Below are positions 1 through 9,223 of a DNA stretch of 33,760 bases, one piece after another. The stretch is taken from contig QWQJ01000145.1 in the NCBI GenBank assembly GCA_003670865.1, positions 1-33,760 on the forward strand. Direction: 5' to 3'. The translations under genes and the position numbers were made by a program. This DNA comes from Planctomycetota bacterium (GTDB taxonomy: Bacteria; Planctomycetota; Planctomycetia; Pirellulales; UBA1268). The number at the start of each line of letters is the position of its first letter. Positions within the stretch are counted from its first letter, which is position 1. Below the pieces are notes generated by a model. The model was not told where the DNA came from. It saw only the letters and a list, made by a program, of their open reading frames with translations, and made no database searches.

Positions 1-3000
1 ACTTCAAGCATCAGCAGTCTCAGGCTTGTGGCGTAGATTCTGCCGCCGGCCGCCTCCCACTGATCACCTGGATCCCAGGTGCCGCGATGGGGTCCATCGA
101 TCACTTGGGTTGTGAGCACGAGGTCGCTCATGGCACTATTCCATTTTCGCCAAGGCTCGCCTTGCACATGGAATAAGGCCTGCGTGCCGTAGTAGCAGGA
201 ATAACTCGTGTCTTGGCCCTTGGCCGGTAGGTGCTCCAGTAAGAAGTCAATATTTTTTCTGACCTCAGGTGCGTCGATTTTGCTGCCCAGATATTCCATG
301 CACAACAGTCCTTCGGCTGTCATCGCGGGATTACCCGCACCGCCGGGGACGTAGGCAAACTCCCGCCCATCCGGTCCGCAGCGGCATTTTTCCAGCCAAT
401 TTCGAGCTTTTTCAAGCGTCTCGCCCGGAACCGTGAGGCCGGCCATCTGTCCGCTCTTGAGTGCCATTAACTGCCAGCCCATCACTGACGTGTCGCCGGG
501 TTCGCCCGGTCTATACCGCCAGCCTCCGTCGGCGTGCTGAGACTTGACGATGAAATCGATTGCCCGCTGCGCAGGCCCCATCAACGCCTCGTCCTTGGTC
601 ATGCCGAAGGCCTCGCACAAGCTAATCGTAGCAATGCCATGACTGTAGAGATACGCATTGCTGGGCTGCCCAACAAAGAGATCACCGTCCGGCTTTTGCT
701 GCTTCACGATCCACTCCAGACCCTTGCCGACCATCGCCCGATAGCGGCCCGATGTATGGGTGTGGCCGTCGCCCAGAAACGGCAAGAGCGCAAGGCCCGT
801 GGCCGCGGTGTCGCTCTGCTCGTTACCCTGCCCGGAATAGGCTTCCCCGGCGGGGCCAGCCTTAAACTGTTTGAGACTCCAGTGGCCATCTTCGAGCTGC
901 ACAAGGGCCAGCCAGTGCAGGCCCCGCTGGATCGCTTCGAGCGTGCCGGCCTGTCCCCCAAAGGCATCGATCAAATCCTGTTTTTTAGCGTCGTCGCCCT
1001 GACGTTCACGGAGCATCTGCTGCAGCCCGATCGTGTCTTGGGCATACAGCAAAGAAGTCGCCCTGCTTCGCTGGCGGACGGGAGCCACAACAGTCGGAGT
1101 GGAAAAAGTGGCGGCTGTCAATTCGGCCCTACCGCCGATGTCACCAGCCTTGAGGCTAGCCGGCCGCAGCTCAGAGCGACCGATCGCTTCGGCGAGTGAT
1201 TTGTTGGCGATTGCCCCCGATGCAGCAGCACTCGTCCGCACGACCTCGACCCCCTCCGGGCGGAGATTGTTGTCATCCTCGCTTGGCAGTCGAGGACTCT
1301 TGTCGGGGCTCAAGCGGGATATTTCCATCGGCACGATGGCTCCAGTTTCGGCAAATTCCACAGGGGCAGTCGCTGCGGTGCGACTTAAAGCCGCGCTTGC
1401 CGCCGCAGGGCGAGCAGCCGCAGCCGCCGGAAGGGCTTTGGCCTCGACATCGGCCACCAGGGTCGAGGAACGACGATCTCCCGAGGCTGAGGCGACTGTG
1501 GACCGCGTGAAATCAATCGTTGCCCCGCCGGCCTTGCGAGCGAGTTCCACTTCTACGCTGGGCGCACTTGGCGCGTCTCCCTTGACGGCTGTGAAAGCCG
1601 CTTTACTCAGAGCGTCTGTGGCAATCGTTTCTGATGGCGCGGTCGTGTCGATATTTCCAGCGCGATTCTGACGTGCGAGAGAAGATGCGTCGACAGCGTT
1701 TGCGACCGTGTTGGGCGAGGAAATAGCAGCTTGCTGTCTGTTTCCTTCAAGGTCGGCTCGAGGAATGGCCGGCGTGACAGCCTCCCGTCGCACTTCCGGT
1801 GCGATCACCTCAAGCCGCTTGGGTGCGACTTTTTGGGTCGTCACCTCCGCGATTGTGAGGGCGATCTCAACCGGCGCAAAAGACACCTGCTGTGCGGGAG
1901 CAATTGCGACCTCGATCTCTGCCTGGACCTGTTCCAGCGATTCCTGGCGGCGAATGACCTGCGGAGTCTCTTGCTCTAGAACGATGACCGGGCCGATTGC
2001 AACAACGGACCCATTCAACTGCTCGCGGTTCAAGAGTTTAGAAATTGTCACTGTCGGTACTGGTGTCGGCAGCGGTAGGGTGGGATTTTCAACCGCTTGC
2101 CTGGGCTCCGAGGTAACCTCGGCACTTGCTAGCGACTGCAAATCAGCAATCTTTTCAAAAGCCGCTGGATCAGCCACCTGGGCCGGACTCGATTCAAGTT
2201 GCACATTGGTTGCTACGATCTTTTCGATCTGCTGCTTGATCCGCTGTGCAATCGTAACGCCCTCAATGGGCACAAAGAACGCACCCGTCAGCAACAGCAT
2301 GTGGAGGCACAGTGCGACCAAAAAGAAGGCCGGCAGAGGCGCTCGCCGGAGCGATCTTTCCCGCAGATAATAGAGCACTGCTGCCATCAGCCCCAGCACA
2401 ATCACGGCCAGGAAAAGCCACCACCAGTGGCCCGCCAGCGGTGCCGCATGGGCGGTGCTCCATGTTGTTTCGGCGAAGGTCTCCGTAGCTTGGCTGGCGT
2501 AAAGGGAGTAGAGATCTGGCGAGTGCTTGGAATCGCCAGCCCGGTCGCTGCTAAAGACAATGCGGAAGCCTTCGGGCGAAAGAGCCGGATCGTGCTCGTT
2601 GGCCGAGGTGTTGATGCCGCTGCCGATATTTTCAACCGGGGCAATGCCTGCCTGTCTGAGGCGGACGCGGTAGATGTCATAATTGCGAGCGGCACCGTGA
2701 GGATTTGTGCGGTCGGATGTGAAATAGAGAAACGCCCCATCAGGAGAGACAAAGGGCTCGCCTTCGTTGGCGGTAAGTGTGTTGACGGCTTGAAAATTGA
2801 CGGCGGCGGTCCACTCGGCTCTCGCGCCATCAAGCTCTGAGACATAAAGGTCAAATTGCTGGAGGGCAACTTCAGCCCGCAAAGTCGCCCGCCATGGCAC
2901 GACAGTGGCCCCCTGATCTGCTGCAATGGCGAGACGATTTTCCATTGTGGTCGTGCGGTTACTAGCAAAAAAGAGTCGTTTACCATCGGGGGATATTGCC

Positions 3001-3563
3001 GGGTCGTATTCGTGAGCCGGCGAATTGAATAGCGGTCCCATATTTTCAGGCTCGCTCCAGCCGGCCGGCGTGCGGCGCGACACAAAGAGGTCGTAGCCGC
3101 CATAGCCGCCGGGCCGGTCGGAATAGAGATAGAGCGTGCTGCCGTCGGTCGAGATGACCGGCCCATAATCGCCCGCTGGCAAATTAAGATTTTCAACAGG
3201 CTCGCCTGCTAGCCACTGCTTTCCGTCAAACTGCGAGCGGTAGATGTCGGCTTCCCCGCCCGGTTGCCGAAGCGTGTAGTAAAGTGCCAGACCTCCTTCG
3301 GCGAACTGCGGCCGAACAAGACTCTCTGGAATCGCAGCGTCGATGACGCTCGGTGTGAGCGGCTCGGCTTGCCGCCAGGTAATTTTTCGCTGCGGCGGGG
3401 CGCTCTGTTGGGTCCATTGCTGCGTCCCGTCGACAAGCACCACTTGATGCACTCGCCGAGGTATGGCCCACAGCGAACACCCGATCACCAACAGCATCAA
3501 GAGCGTTGCCGGAATGTACCATCCGGGAAAACGCCACGCTCCTAAGGATTGCCTGCTGATCAT
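1..3563 (-). CDS. Composite membrane protein: N-terminal TM, PD40/TolB-like beta-propeller, TM hairpin, long disordered linker, squalene-cyclase/prenyltransferase-like repeat domain (C-terminus truncated by window edge)
   Basis: Own translation of the minus strand: one open frame from ATG at 3563-3561 (MISRQSLGAWRFPGWYIPATLLMLLVIGCSLW) to position 1 with no stop seen. Absent from the ORF track, presumably because it is open at the edge. PD40 motifs (DPAISPDGKRLFFASNR, EPFVSPDGAFLYFTSDR, DPALSPEGFRIVFSSDR), TMs (WWWLFLAVIVLGLMAAVLYYL; PAFFLVALCLHMLLLTGAFFVP), toroid repeats (AIQRGLHWLALVQLEDGHWS, AIDFIVKSQHADGGWRY). Confidence 0.85.
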   Translation of the reverse strand, partial: MISRQSLGAWRFPGWYIPATLLMLLVIGCSLWAIPRRVHQVVLVDGTQQWTQQSAPPQRKITWRQAEPLTPSVIDAAIPESLVRPQFAEGGLALYYTLRQPGGEADIYRSQFDGKQWLAGEPVENLNLPAGDYGPVISTDGSTLYLYSDRPGGYGGYDLFVSRRTPAGWSEPENMGPLFNSPAHEYDPAISPDGKRLFFASNRTTTMENRLAIAADQGATVVPWRATLRAEVALQQFDLYVSELDGARAEWTAAVNFQAVNTLTANEGEPFVSPDGAFLYFTSDRTNPHGAARNYDIYRVRLRQAGIAPVENIGSGINTSANEHDPALSPEGFRIVFSSDRAGDSKHSPDLYSLYASQATETFAETTWSTAHAAPLAGHWWWLFLAVIVLGLMAAVLYYLRERSLRRAPLPAFFLVALCLHMLLLTGAFFVPIEGVTIAQRIKQQIEKIVATNVQLESSPAQVADPAAFEKIADLQSLASAEVTSEPRQAVENPTLPLPTPVPTVTISKLLNREQLNGSVVAIGPVIVLEQETPQVIRRQESLEQVQAEIEVAIAPAQQVSFAPVEIALTIAEVTTQKVAPKRLEVIAPEVRREAVTPAIPRADLEGNRQQAAISSPNTVANAVDASSLARQNRAGNIDTTAPSETIATDALSKAAFTAVKGDAPSAPSVEVELARKAGGATIDFTRSTVASASGDRRSSTLVADVEAKALPAAAAARPAAASAALSRTAATAPVEFAETGAIVPMEISRLSPDKSPRLPSEDDNNLRPEGVEVVRTSAAASGAIANKSLAEAIGRSELRPASLKAGDIGGRAELTAATFSTPTVVAPVRQRSRATSLLYAQDTIGLQQMLRERQGDDAKKQDLIDAFGGQAGTLEAIQRGLHWLALVQLEDGHWSLKQFKAGPAGEAYSGQGNEQSDTAATGLALLPFLGDGHTHTSGRYRAMVGKGLEWIVKQQKPDGDLFVGQPSNAYLYSHGIATISLCEAFGMTKDEALMGPAQRAIDFIVKSQHADGGWRYRPGEPGDTSVMGWQLMALKSGQMAGLTVPGETLEKARNWLEKCRCGPDGREFAYVPGGAGNPAMTAEGLLCMEYLGSKIDAPEVRKNIDFLLEHLPAKGQDTSYSCYYGTQALFHVQGEPWRKWNSAMSDLVLTTQVIDGPHRGTWDPGDQWEAAGGRIYATSLRLLMLE

Positions 3564-3608
3564 TGGTATCTTTCGGATGGGAGACAATTATCGCCAAGAT
3601 TCTGCCGC

Positions 3609-4019
3609 TTATGTCGGTTGCTCTAACACCGTACACGCGTACTGGATTTCTTCTTTCTTGCACATACCGATCACCGTCAGCGGGAAGCGAAACGGCACAT
3701 CCTGATCAGCGCGAATCTGCACCCGCTGGTTGCCAGGATTTCGCACCACTGCTTCATGCAGGATCGCCCCGAGTTGTTCTTCTGTGTAGTCCTTGCCGCC
3801 GACATTGAACGCTCCGCCCTTGGTGATGTTGATGACAAGTTCCTGAACACCGCTGACGAGGGGCTGAGCTTGGAGAATTTCCGCCAAGTTGATCGAAACG
3901 AGCTTTTCTTCGTCGTCGAAACGGGTGGCGACGAGAAAGAAAATCAAGAGCAGAAATACGACATCAATCATCGGCGTCAGGTTCAACTCGTCATCGCGTT
4001 CGGCGGCGGGCATTTTCAT
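3609..4019 (-). CDS. ExbD/TolR family biopolymer transport protein
   Basis: 136 aa; LNLTPMIDVVFLLLIFFLVATRF is the canonical ExbD/TolR TM with conserved Asp; adjacent to an exbB-like gene. Confidence 0.95.
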   Translation of the reverse strand: MKMPAAERDDELNLTPMIDVVFLLLIFFLVATRFDDEEKLVSINLAEILQAQPLVSGVQELVINITKGGAFNVGGKDYTEEQLGAILHEAVVRNPGNQRVQIRADQDVPFRFPLTVIGMCKKEEIQYACTVLEQPT

Positions 4020-4074
4020 AGATCGGTTCCGTCAAGAGCTCTAAAATGGGTGGGGTACGGTCGGGGTTCACTGC

Positions 4075-4929
4075 TTAGGATCGCTGCGATCCCGAGGGCT
4101 GTTCCATGCGGGCAAAACTGGGCAGCAGCTGCAGGAGCAGGCCGTCCATTTTCACCATGTAACGATCCAATTTTGCGTTGAAATACGCCAGCAAGAGAAT
4201 GCACGGCACGGCGATCGTGAGACCCAGCGCAGTTGTCAACAAGGCCAGATAAATTCCTTTGGCCAGGAGTTCGGCCTTCCCCAGCCCAGCCTGGCTAGCC
4301 ATCTGGAAAGCAAAAATCATTCCCACAACCGTGCCGAACAGGCCCACTAGTGGGCCAACGTTGGCCATCACCGACAGCCCCCGTTGCTTGCCGCGGAGGA
4401 TCAAAAACTCGCGAGCCATCGCATCCTCGATCCCCTTTTCGACTTCCGCCAGAGGGCGGCCGGCCCGCAGGAGTGCGTCGCGCAAAACACGGGCCAGCGG
4501 AGCGTCGGAACTACCGGCCAAGACACGGAGATTTTCGAGCGTGTCTGTTTCGGTTCGCACGAGGTGCTCAAGTTGCTGCATGAGGGCTTCGGGCATCACT
4601 TTTTCACGGCGTAGATGAAATAGTCGCTCCAGTCCAACGGTGGTTGCAATCATCGAAAAGATGAAGAGCACAACGTAAAAACACATCCCAATCCAATCAT
4701 TGGCATTTCGCGGGATGCGAAAAATTTCTTGGCCGAGCGTGCGGAGCGTTTCACTGGACGCATCGGAGGGTGCCGACGCGATACCGGCGGCTGCTGCAAT
4801 GGGAGCAGGGGGCTGCGCGGACGCTGGTTGAATCGATACACCCGGCAGAGCGCCCAGGAGTGCGACGGCCAGAAAGATACTTCGGTACATCGCTCGTACA
4901 ACAGGGGCATGAGAAAACGATATCATCAA
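4075..4929 (-). CDS. MotA/TolQ/ExbB proton channel family protein
   Basis: 284 aa; N-terminal signal-like segment plus three TM segments; ANVGPLVGLFGTVVGMIFAFQ ... GIYLALLTTALGLTIAVPCILLLAYF typical of ExbB/TolQ. Confidence 0.95.
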   Translation of the reverse strand: MMISFSHAPVVRAMYRSIFLAVALLGALPGVSIQPASAQPPAPIAAAAGIASAPSDASSETLRTLGQEIFRIPRNANDWIGMCFYVVLFIFSMIATTVGLERLFHLRREKVMPEALMQQLEHLVRTETDTLENLRVLAGSSDAPLARVLRDALLRAGRPLAEVEKGIEDAMAREFLILRGKQRGLSVMANVGPLVGLFGTVVGMIFAFQMASQAGLGKAELLAKGIYLALLTTALGLTIAVPCILLLAYFNAKLDRYMVKMDGLLLQLLPSFARMEQPSGSQRS

Positions 4930-4975
4930 ATTCTCCTCAAATCTAAGGGGCTGCTATGAGGCCAATGGTCTAGAG

Positions 4976-7900
4976 TCACTTTTTTAACTCCGCAATCAAT
5001 CGTTTTGCATCGGCGACGCGCTCGTGCTGCGGATATTTTTCCAAGAGGGTCTCCAATGTGGCAATCGCCTTGGGCTTGTTGCCTGATTCCATGAAGCAGC
5101 GGCCGGTTTCGAAGGCCGCCATTCCCTGCCAATGTTCGTACGGATAGCCGACCGACACCGCGAGAAAGTCCTCGATAGCGTCGTCATATTTTTTTCGTGC
5201 AAAGTCGATTTCTCCCAGCATAAACCGCGCCTTTGCTGCTATCTCCGCTTCTGTTTCCTGGGTCACCTGTTGGTAGAGTTTCTCGGCCGGATCGAGCTGA
5301 TTTTGAGTCTGCATCGCAAATGCCAGACCGTAGCGGGCATCCGCCACCTGTTCAAATGTAGGGAACTGTCGCAGAAGCGCATCGAAGTGGGCTTGGCTGG
5401 CGGGCCAGTTTTTAAGATTCGCAGCACAAGTGCCTGCGCGGTACAGCGCACGGGCATGGTATTTTTCCACTTTGTCAGAAGCGACTTTTTCAAACAGTGG
5501 CAAGGCGTCGAGAAACTTTTGTTGCTCAAATAGACTTTCGGCGGCCAGTTGCCGTGCCGCCCCGGCCAGCGGACCGAGCGGAAAATCCTGCAACTCCGCG
5601 AGCAGCACCGTGGATGCATCCGCATATTTTTGTTGGCGGAATCGCATGTCGCCCAGCTTGTACTGCAGCTTTTCGCGGAGTTGTGGGTCCTTTGCGACGG
5701 AGAGTCCCGCAGCAAAGGCCTTGGAGGCTTCTTCAAACGCTGGCCCCTTGGCAGCAGCCTCGGCTTTTTCGCCGGTGGCCTCGTGAAACCGGCCAACATG
5801 AAACCAGGCTTCACCCGCTAGCGGGCTGTCTGGATGTGCTGCAACGAGGGTCGCAAATGCCTCGCGAGCCTCTTGTGCCTTACCCTCGGCCAGAAACTCA
5901 TGGCCGATCTCGTAGCGAATGCGGTCTGCATTGGGGTAGTTCTTATCGATGGCGAGAATCGCCGCCAACGTAGCTTGAGCGGCGGCACTATTTTTCTGAG
6001 CGATCTGACAGATGGCCAGCGCATAGCGGGCGTCGAGGGACTGAGCAGGGAGAGGGTTCGTGGCAATAAAGGCCCCGAAGTCCTGCACGGCTCCGTCGAA
6101 CTGCTGCAATTGCTGTCGTACCGCCCCTCGCAGAAAAAGGCCACTGGCTTTTATTGTGGCATCGCCCTTTCCGGCGAGCAGTTGGTCGAGCACCCCAAGC
6201 GACTTTTGTGCATCCCCTTTGGCGAGGATCGCCGAAGCCAGCCCATACTGCGACGCTGGCACAAGATCGGACTGTGGAAAGAGTTGAATCACTTGTTCAA
6301 ATCGCTGGATGGCAGGATCGAGTTCATTTTTTCCCCGAGCAATTTCAGCTAATTGAAAGGTCGCTTGAGGTCGCAGCGGACTGCCGGGGAATTTTGCCAA
6401 GAGTAATTCCAGTCGCTTTGCCGCCCCATCGGGATTCTTTAAAGCCAAGAGTGCCCCGGCTGCCTCAGAGAGCATTTCGTCGCCCCGCTTGGAGTCGGGC
6501 AGGATCGCTAGAGCCAGGTCGAAGGCTACAAGAGCCTCGGGGTTACGCTCGAGCTTTGCATGACTGCGGCCGATCAGATGCTGGGCTTCTGCCTTGTGCT
6601 CTGGGTCGGTGAGCGACGCGACTCGCCCCGACAGGTAGGCGATGGCGTCCTCTGGCTTACCGTCTTCTAATAAGCACCATCCGATGCGCAGCACGGCCCG
6701 TGGTAGCCGATTGTGATCGGGGTATTTTTCCACCAACTGCCGATAGAGAGCCTCGGCTTTTTTTCGCTCGGCGGCATCTTTTTGACCGAGACCCAGCAGG
6801 CTGGACTCGGCGGCAATAAAGAGCACCGTGGGCCGCAACGGACTGGCATCGTTGGCCTGATTGGCTAGAAATGTCTCGGACTGCTGCTTGGCGACAACAA
6901 AGTTTTCCTCCCCCAACGCGATCAAAGCCGACATGTATCCAGCGTGAGGAGCCAAAGCGTGCTGAGGAAATTTTGTCAGGAAGTCGCTGTAGCTGGCGGC
7001 GCTTTCTTTGCGGCGGGCGGGAATGTCGTAGGCGGCATCGGCCCGGGCCATCGCCAAATAGGGCACAAACTCTCCGCTGGTGAATTGCTTTATGGCCGGG
7101 TCGATCATCGCGATCGCTTCCTCGGGTTTGGATTGCTTGAGAAGCACGCGGCCGCTCCAGTAAGAGGCCTCTGCCTGCTCTGCGGGCTTCGCAGTAGCAT
7201 CGCCAATCACGGGCTTAAAGGCAGCGAGAGCTTCGGCCAGTTTATCTAGGTCAAAGAAGCACTTGCCTGCGGCGATCTCTGCGGCCGCTTTGAGGCCACT
7301 CTTCGGAAAGGCTATCGGCAACGTAGCAAGCACCTGCGCTGCCTCGACTTTTTTACCCTGCTCGATGCGACATTGGCCCTGACGCAACAGGGCAAAATCG
7401 GCAAGATCGTAATCCTTCTGCAGAGCGACTTCTGCAAAGCGCGACTCTGCCTCCTGAAATCGCTTCAATTCGTAGAGGCAGACGCCGTGCCGCAGCCGAA
7501 TCTCCGTAGCGAGATCATGTTTTTCAAGCTTTTGTTTTTTAAGAAACGCATCGTATGTTTCTGCCGCTGCGGCAAACTGTAATTGCTCCTGCTGGGCGAC
7601 GCCAAGGTAGTAAGCGGCATCTGCGGCTTGGCTGCTGTCGGGAAATTGGCTGAGAGTCTGTTTGTAGGTCTCGACCGCCCCTGCCTTGTCACCGGCCGCG
7701 TAGAGCGATTCACCGCGCAAGGCAAGCGACTTCGCCGCATGTCTGCTGGCGGGAAATTTCTGGACCACCAAAGCGAATTCGGTGGCCGCACTTTTCCAAT
7801 CCTCAGCCTTGCCACTGGCGGTAGCCATTTGATAGCGGGCCATGCCAAGGTTGAACAAGGCCCCGTCGCTGTTTTCAAACTGCGGATATTTCTGAGCGAT

Positions 7901-8215
7901 CACCCCAAAGGAAGCGATTGCCTCGGGGAACTTTTGAGTGTGCAACTGACAGATACCAAGATAGTAGTAGGCCTTGTCAAGCCGTTCGTCCTGTGGGTGG
8001 TCCTTAAAAAATTGTCCCCACTTCTGTGCTGCTTTTTCGTAGAGCCCGTTGTTTTGCAGGGCAGCAGAGGTGTTGAAATCTCGCGCAGCAGCGGGATCGA
8101 CCTCTTGAGCGGCAAGACTCCATGCTGTCAGCGCTAGGGCTAGACCGAGAATAACCACACGGTAGCCCGCTTGAAGCCCGCTGCCAACGAGATCCGACGG
8201 TTGGCGAATCCGCAT
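4976..8215 (-). CDS. Large secreted tetratricopeptide-repeat protein (YbgF/CpoB-like repeats)
   Basis: 1079 aa; signal peptide-like N-terminus (VVILGLALALTAWSLAAQ), many TPRs (AYYYLGICQLHTQKFPEAIASFGVIAQKYPQ...). Confidence 0.92.
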   Translation of the reverse strand: MRIRQPSDLVGSGLQAGYRVVILGLALALTAWSLAAQEVDPAAARDFNTSAALQNNGLYEKAAQKWGQFFKDHPQDERLDKAYYYLGICQLHTQKFPEAIASFGVIAQKYPQFENSDGALFNLGMARYQMATASGKAEDWKSAATEFALVVQKFPASRHAAKSLALRGESLYAAGDKAGAVETYKQTLSQFPDSSQAADAAYYLGVAQQEQLQFAAAAETYDAFLKKQKLEKHDLATEIRLRHGVCLYELKRFQEAESRFAEVALQKDYDLADFALLRQGQCRIEQGKKVEAAQVLATLPIAFPKSGLKAAAEIAAGKCFFDLDKLAEALAAFKPVIGDATAKPAEQAEASYWSGRVLLKQSKPEEAIAMIDPAIKQFTSGEFVPYLAMARADAAYDIPARRKESAASYSDFLTKFPQHALAPHAGYMSALIALGEENFVVAKQQSETFLANQANDASPLRPTVLFIAAESSLLGLGQKDAAERKKAEALYRQLVEKYPDHNRLPRAVLRIGWCLLEDGKPEDAIAYLSGRVASLTDPEHKAEAQHLIGRSHAKLERNPEALVAFDLALAILPDSKRGDEMLSEAAGALLALKNPDGAAKRLELLLAKFPGSPLRPQATFQLAEIARGKNELDPAIQRFEQVIQLFPQSDLVPASQYGLASAILAKGDAQKSLGVLDQLLAGKGDATIKASGLFLRGAVRQQLQQFDGAVQDFGAFIATNPLPAQSLDARYALAICQIAQKNSAAAQATLAAILAIDKNYPNADRIRYEIGHEFLAEGKAQEAREAFATLVAAHPDSPLAGEAWFHVGRFHEATGEKAEAAAKGPAFEEASKAFAAGLSVAKDPQLREKLQYKLGDMRFRQQKYADASTVLLAELQDFPLGPLAGAARQLAAESLFEQQKFLDALPLFEKVASDKVEKYHARALYRAGTCAANLKNWPASQAHFDALLRQFPTFEQVADARYGLAFAMQTQNQLDPAEKLYQQVTQETEAEIAAKARFMLGEIDFARKKYDDAIEDFLAVSVGYPYEHWQGMAAFETGRCFMESGNKPKAIATLETLLEKYPQHERVADAKRLIAELKK

Positions 8216-8424
8216 AGTAAAGTCTCCGGTTCAAAAACCCAACGCCGACCGTAATCTCCGCGGCAATTCCTTGGAGCAGGGATTAACCCTGCGCCCGACA
8301 TTGTGCTTGCTTGCAGAAGTGATTGCAAACGAAGGACGGAGTGCCCTTTTGGGCAGAATTATTCAATATCGCGTGAGCCAAACGGACGGCCAGCCCTCGG
8401 GGCCTACGCTGCAAGCGAATATCT

Positions 8425-9126
8425 TTAAATCCGGCCGATGAACAGCGAGTTGCAACTGCTGCTGCTGGAATGGGTGCGGGCCCGCTCCACCGTGACTGAA
8501 AAACCAGAGTGACGCATCTGTTCGGCAAACGCTGGATCGTGGCCAGCCGACCAGATCGCCAAGCAGCCAGCGGGCTTGAGTGCGGCTCTGGCCAGTAAGA
8601 GCCCGGTCGTCGTATAGAGGTTGTTATTTTTTTGGACGCTCAGGCCGCTGGCCCCGTTGTCGACATCGAGGATGATCGCGTCGAAAGCCGCCCGGCTTGT
8701 GCGCAGTAGATCCTGCACATCGCCTTGTACGAGTTTCACGCGGGAATCGGCCAAGGCATCTTTGCCAAGATTGTACTCCGGTACCAGATTCCAAGCGATC
8801 ACCTCTGGGATCAGTTCGACAACCACAACGCGAGCCTCAGGGCCGAGGTGCTTAAGGGCTTCGCGGAGCGTAAAGCCCAATCCCAGTCCGCCGATCAAAA
8901 CCCTTCCTTCGGCTGATTGACTGGGAATGTGAGCACAGGCTCGTTCAGCCAAGAGTTCCTCTGAATGGTGTTGCCGGCTCGACATCAATTCGACGCCTGC
9001 GACGCGAATCATAAACGCGCCGTCGTGTTCATGCAGCGTCATGAGTTTGCCATCAGGGGTCCAGGCTTGATCCCGCAAGAAAGTAGTTTTCATGGCATCA
9101 CTGTATCGATCCGGGAGCCGCCTCAA
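8425..9126 (-). CDS. Spermidine synthase-like SAM-dependent methyltransferase fold protein
   Basis: 233 aa; VLIGGLGLGFTLREALKHL, VVVVELIPEVIAWN, DVQDLL...FDAIILDVDNG; start may be the internal Met (MKTTFLRDQ). Confidence 0.82.
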   Translation of the reverse strand: MRRLPDRYSDAMKTTFLRDQAWTPDGKLMTLHEHDGAFMIRVAGVELMSSRQHHSEELLAERACAHIPSQSAEGRVLIGGLGLGFTLREALKHLGPEARVVVVELIPEVIAWNLVPEYNLGKDALADSRVKLVQGDVQDLLRTSRAAFDAIILDVDNGASGLSVQKNNNLYTTTGLLLARAALKPAGCLAIWSAGHDPAFAEQMRHSGFSVTVERARTHSSSSSCNSLFIGRI

Positions 9127-9223
9127 GACAGCGGATTGTTATCGCTGGTTTTTCACTCCCACCCGGCAGTGATTTTTCCGAAAAACCGCTGGCATCAACG
9201 CCAGCCAGCAGAATTTCGACGGC

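Noticed and set aside
534-2840. Long plus-strand ORFs (534-1199, 1033-1671, 1708-2370, 2199-2840)
   Set aside because: Antisense shadows of the composite minus-strand gene; low-complexity or unrecognisable peptides, while the minus frame has clear PD40 and toroid motifs.
2402-3196. 264-aa minus-strand ORF in the track
   Set aside because: Out-of-frame overlap within the composite gene; the correct minus frame reads PD40 repeats over the same bases.
5132-8137. Numerous ORFs on both strands within the TPR gene
   Set aside because: Shadows of the 1079-aa TPR protein, which is the only frame with coherent repeats and a signal peptide.
9147-9187. GGTTTTTC...GAAAAACC inverted repeat between DUF3050 and methyltransferase genes
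   Set aside because: Only 8-bp AT-rich arms and a ~25-nt loop; insufficient to call a terminator.
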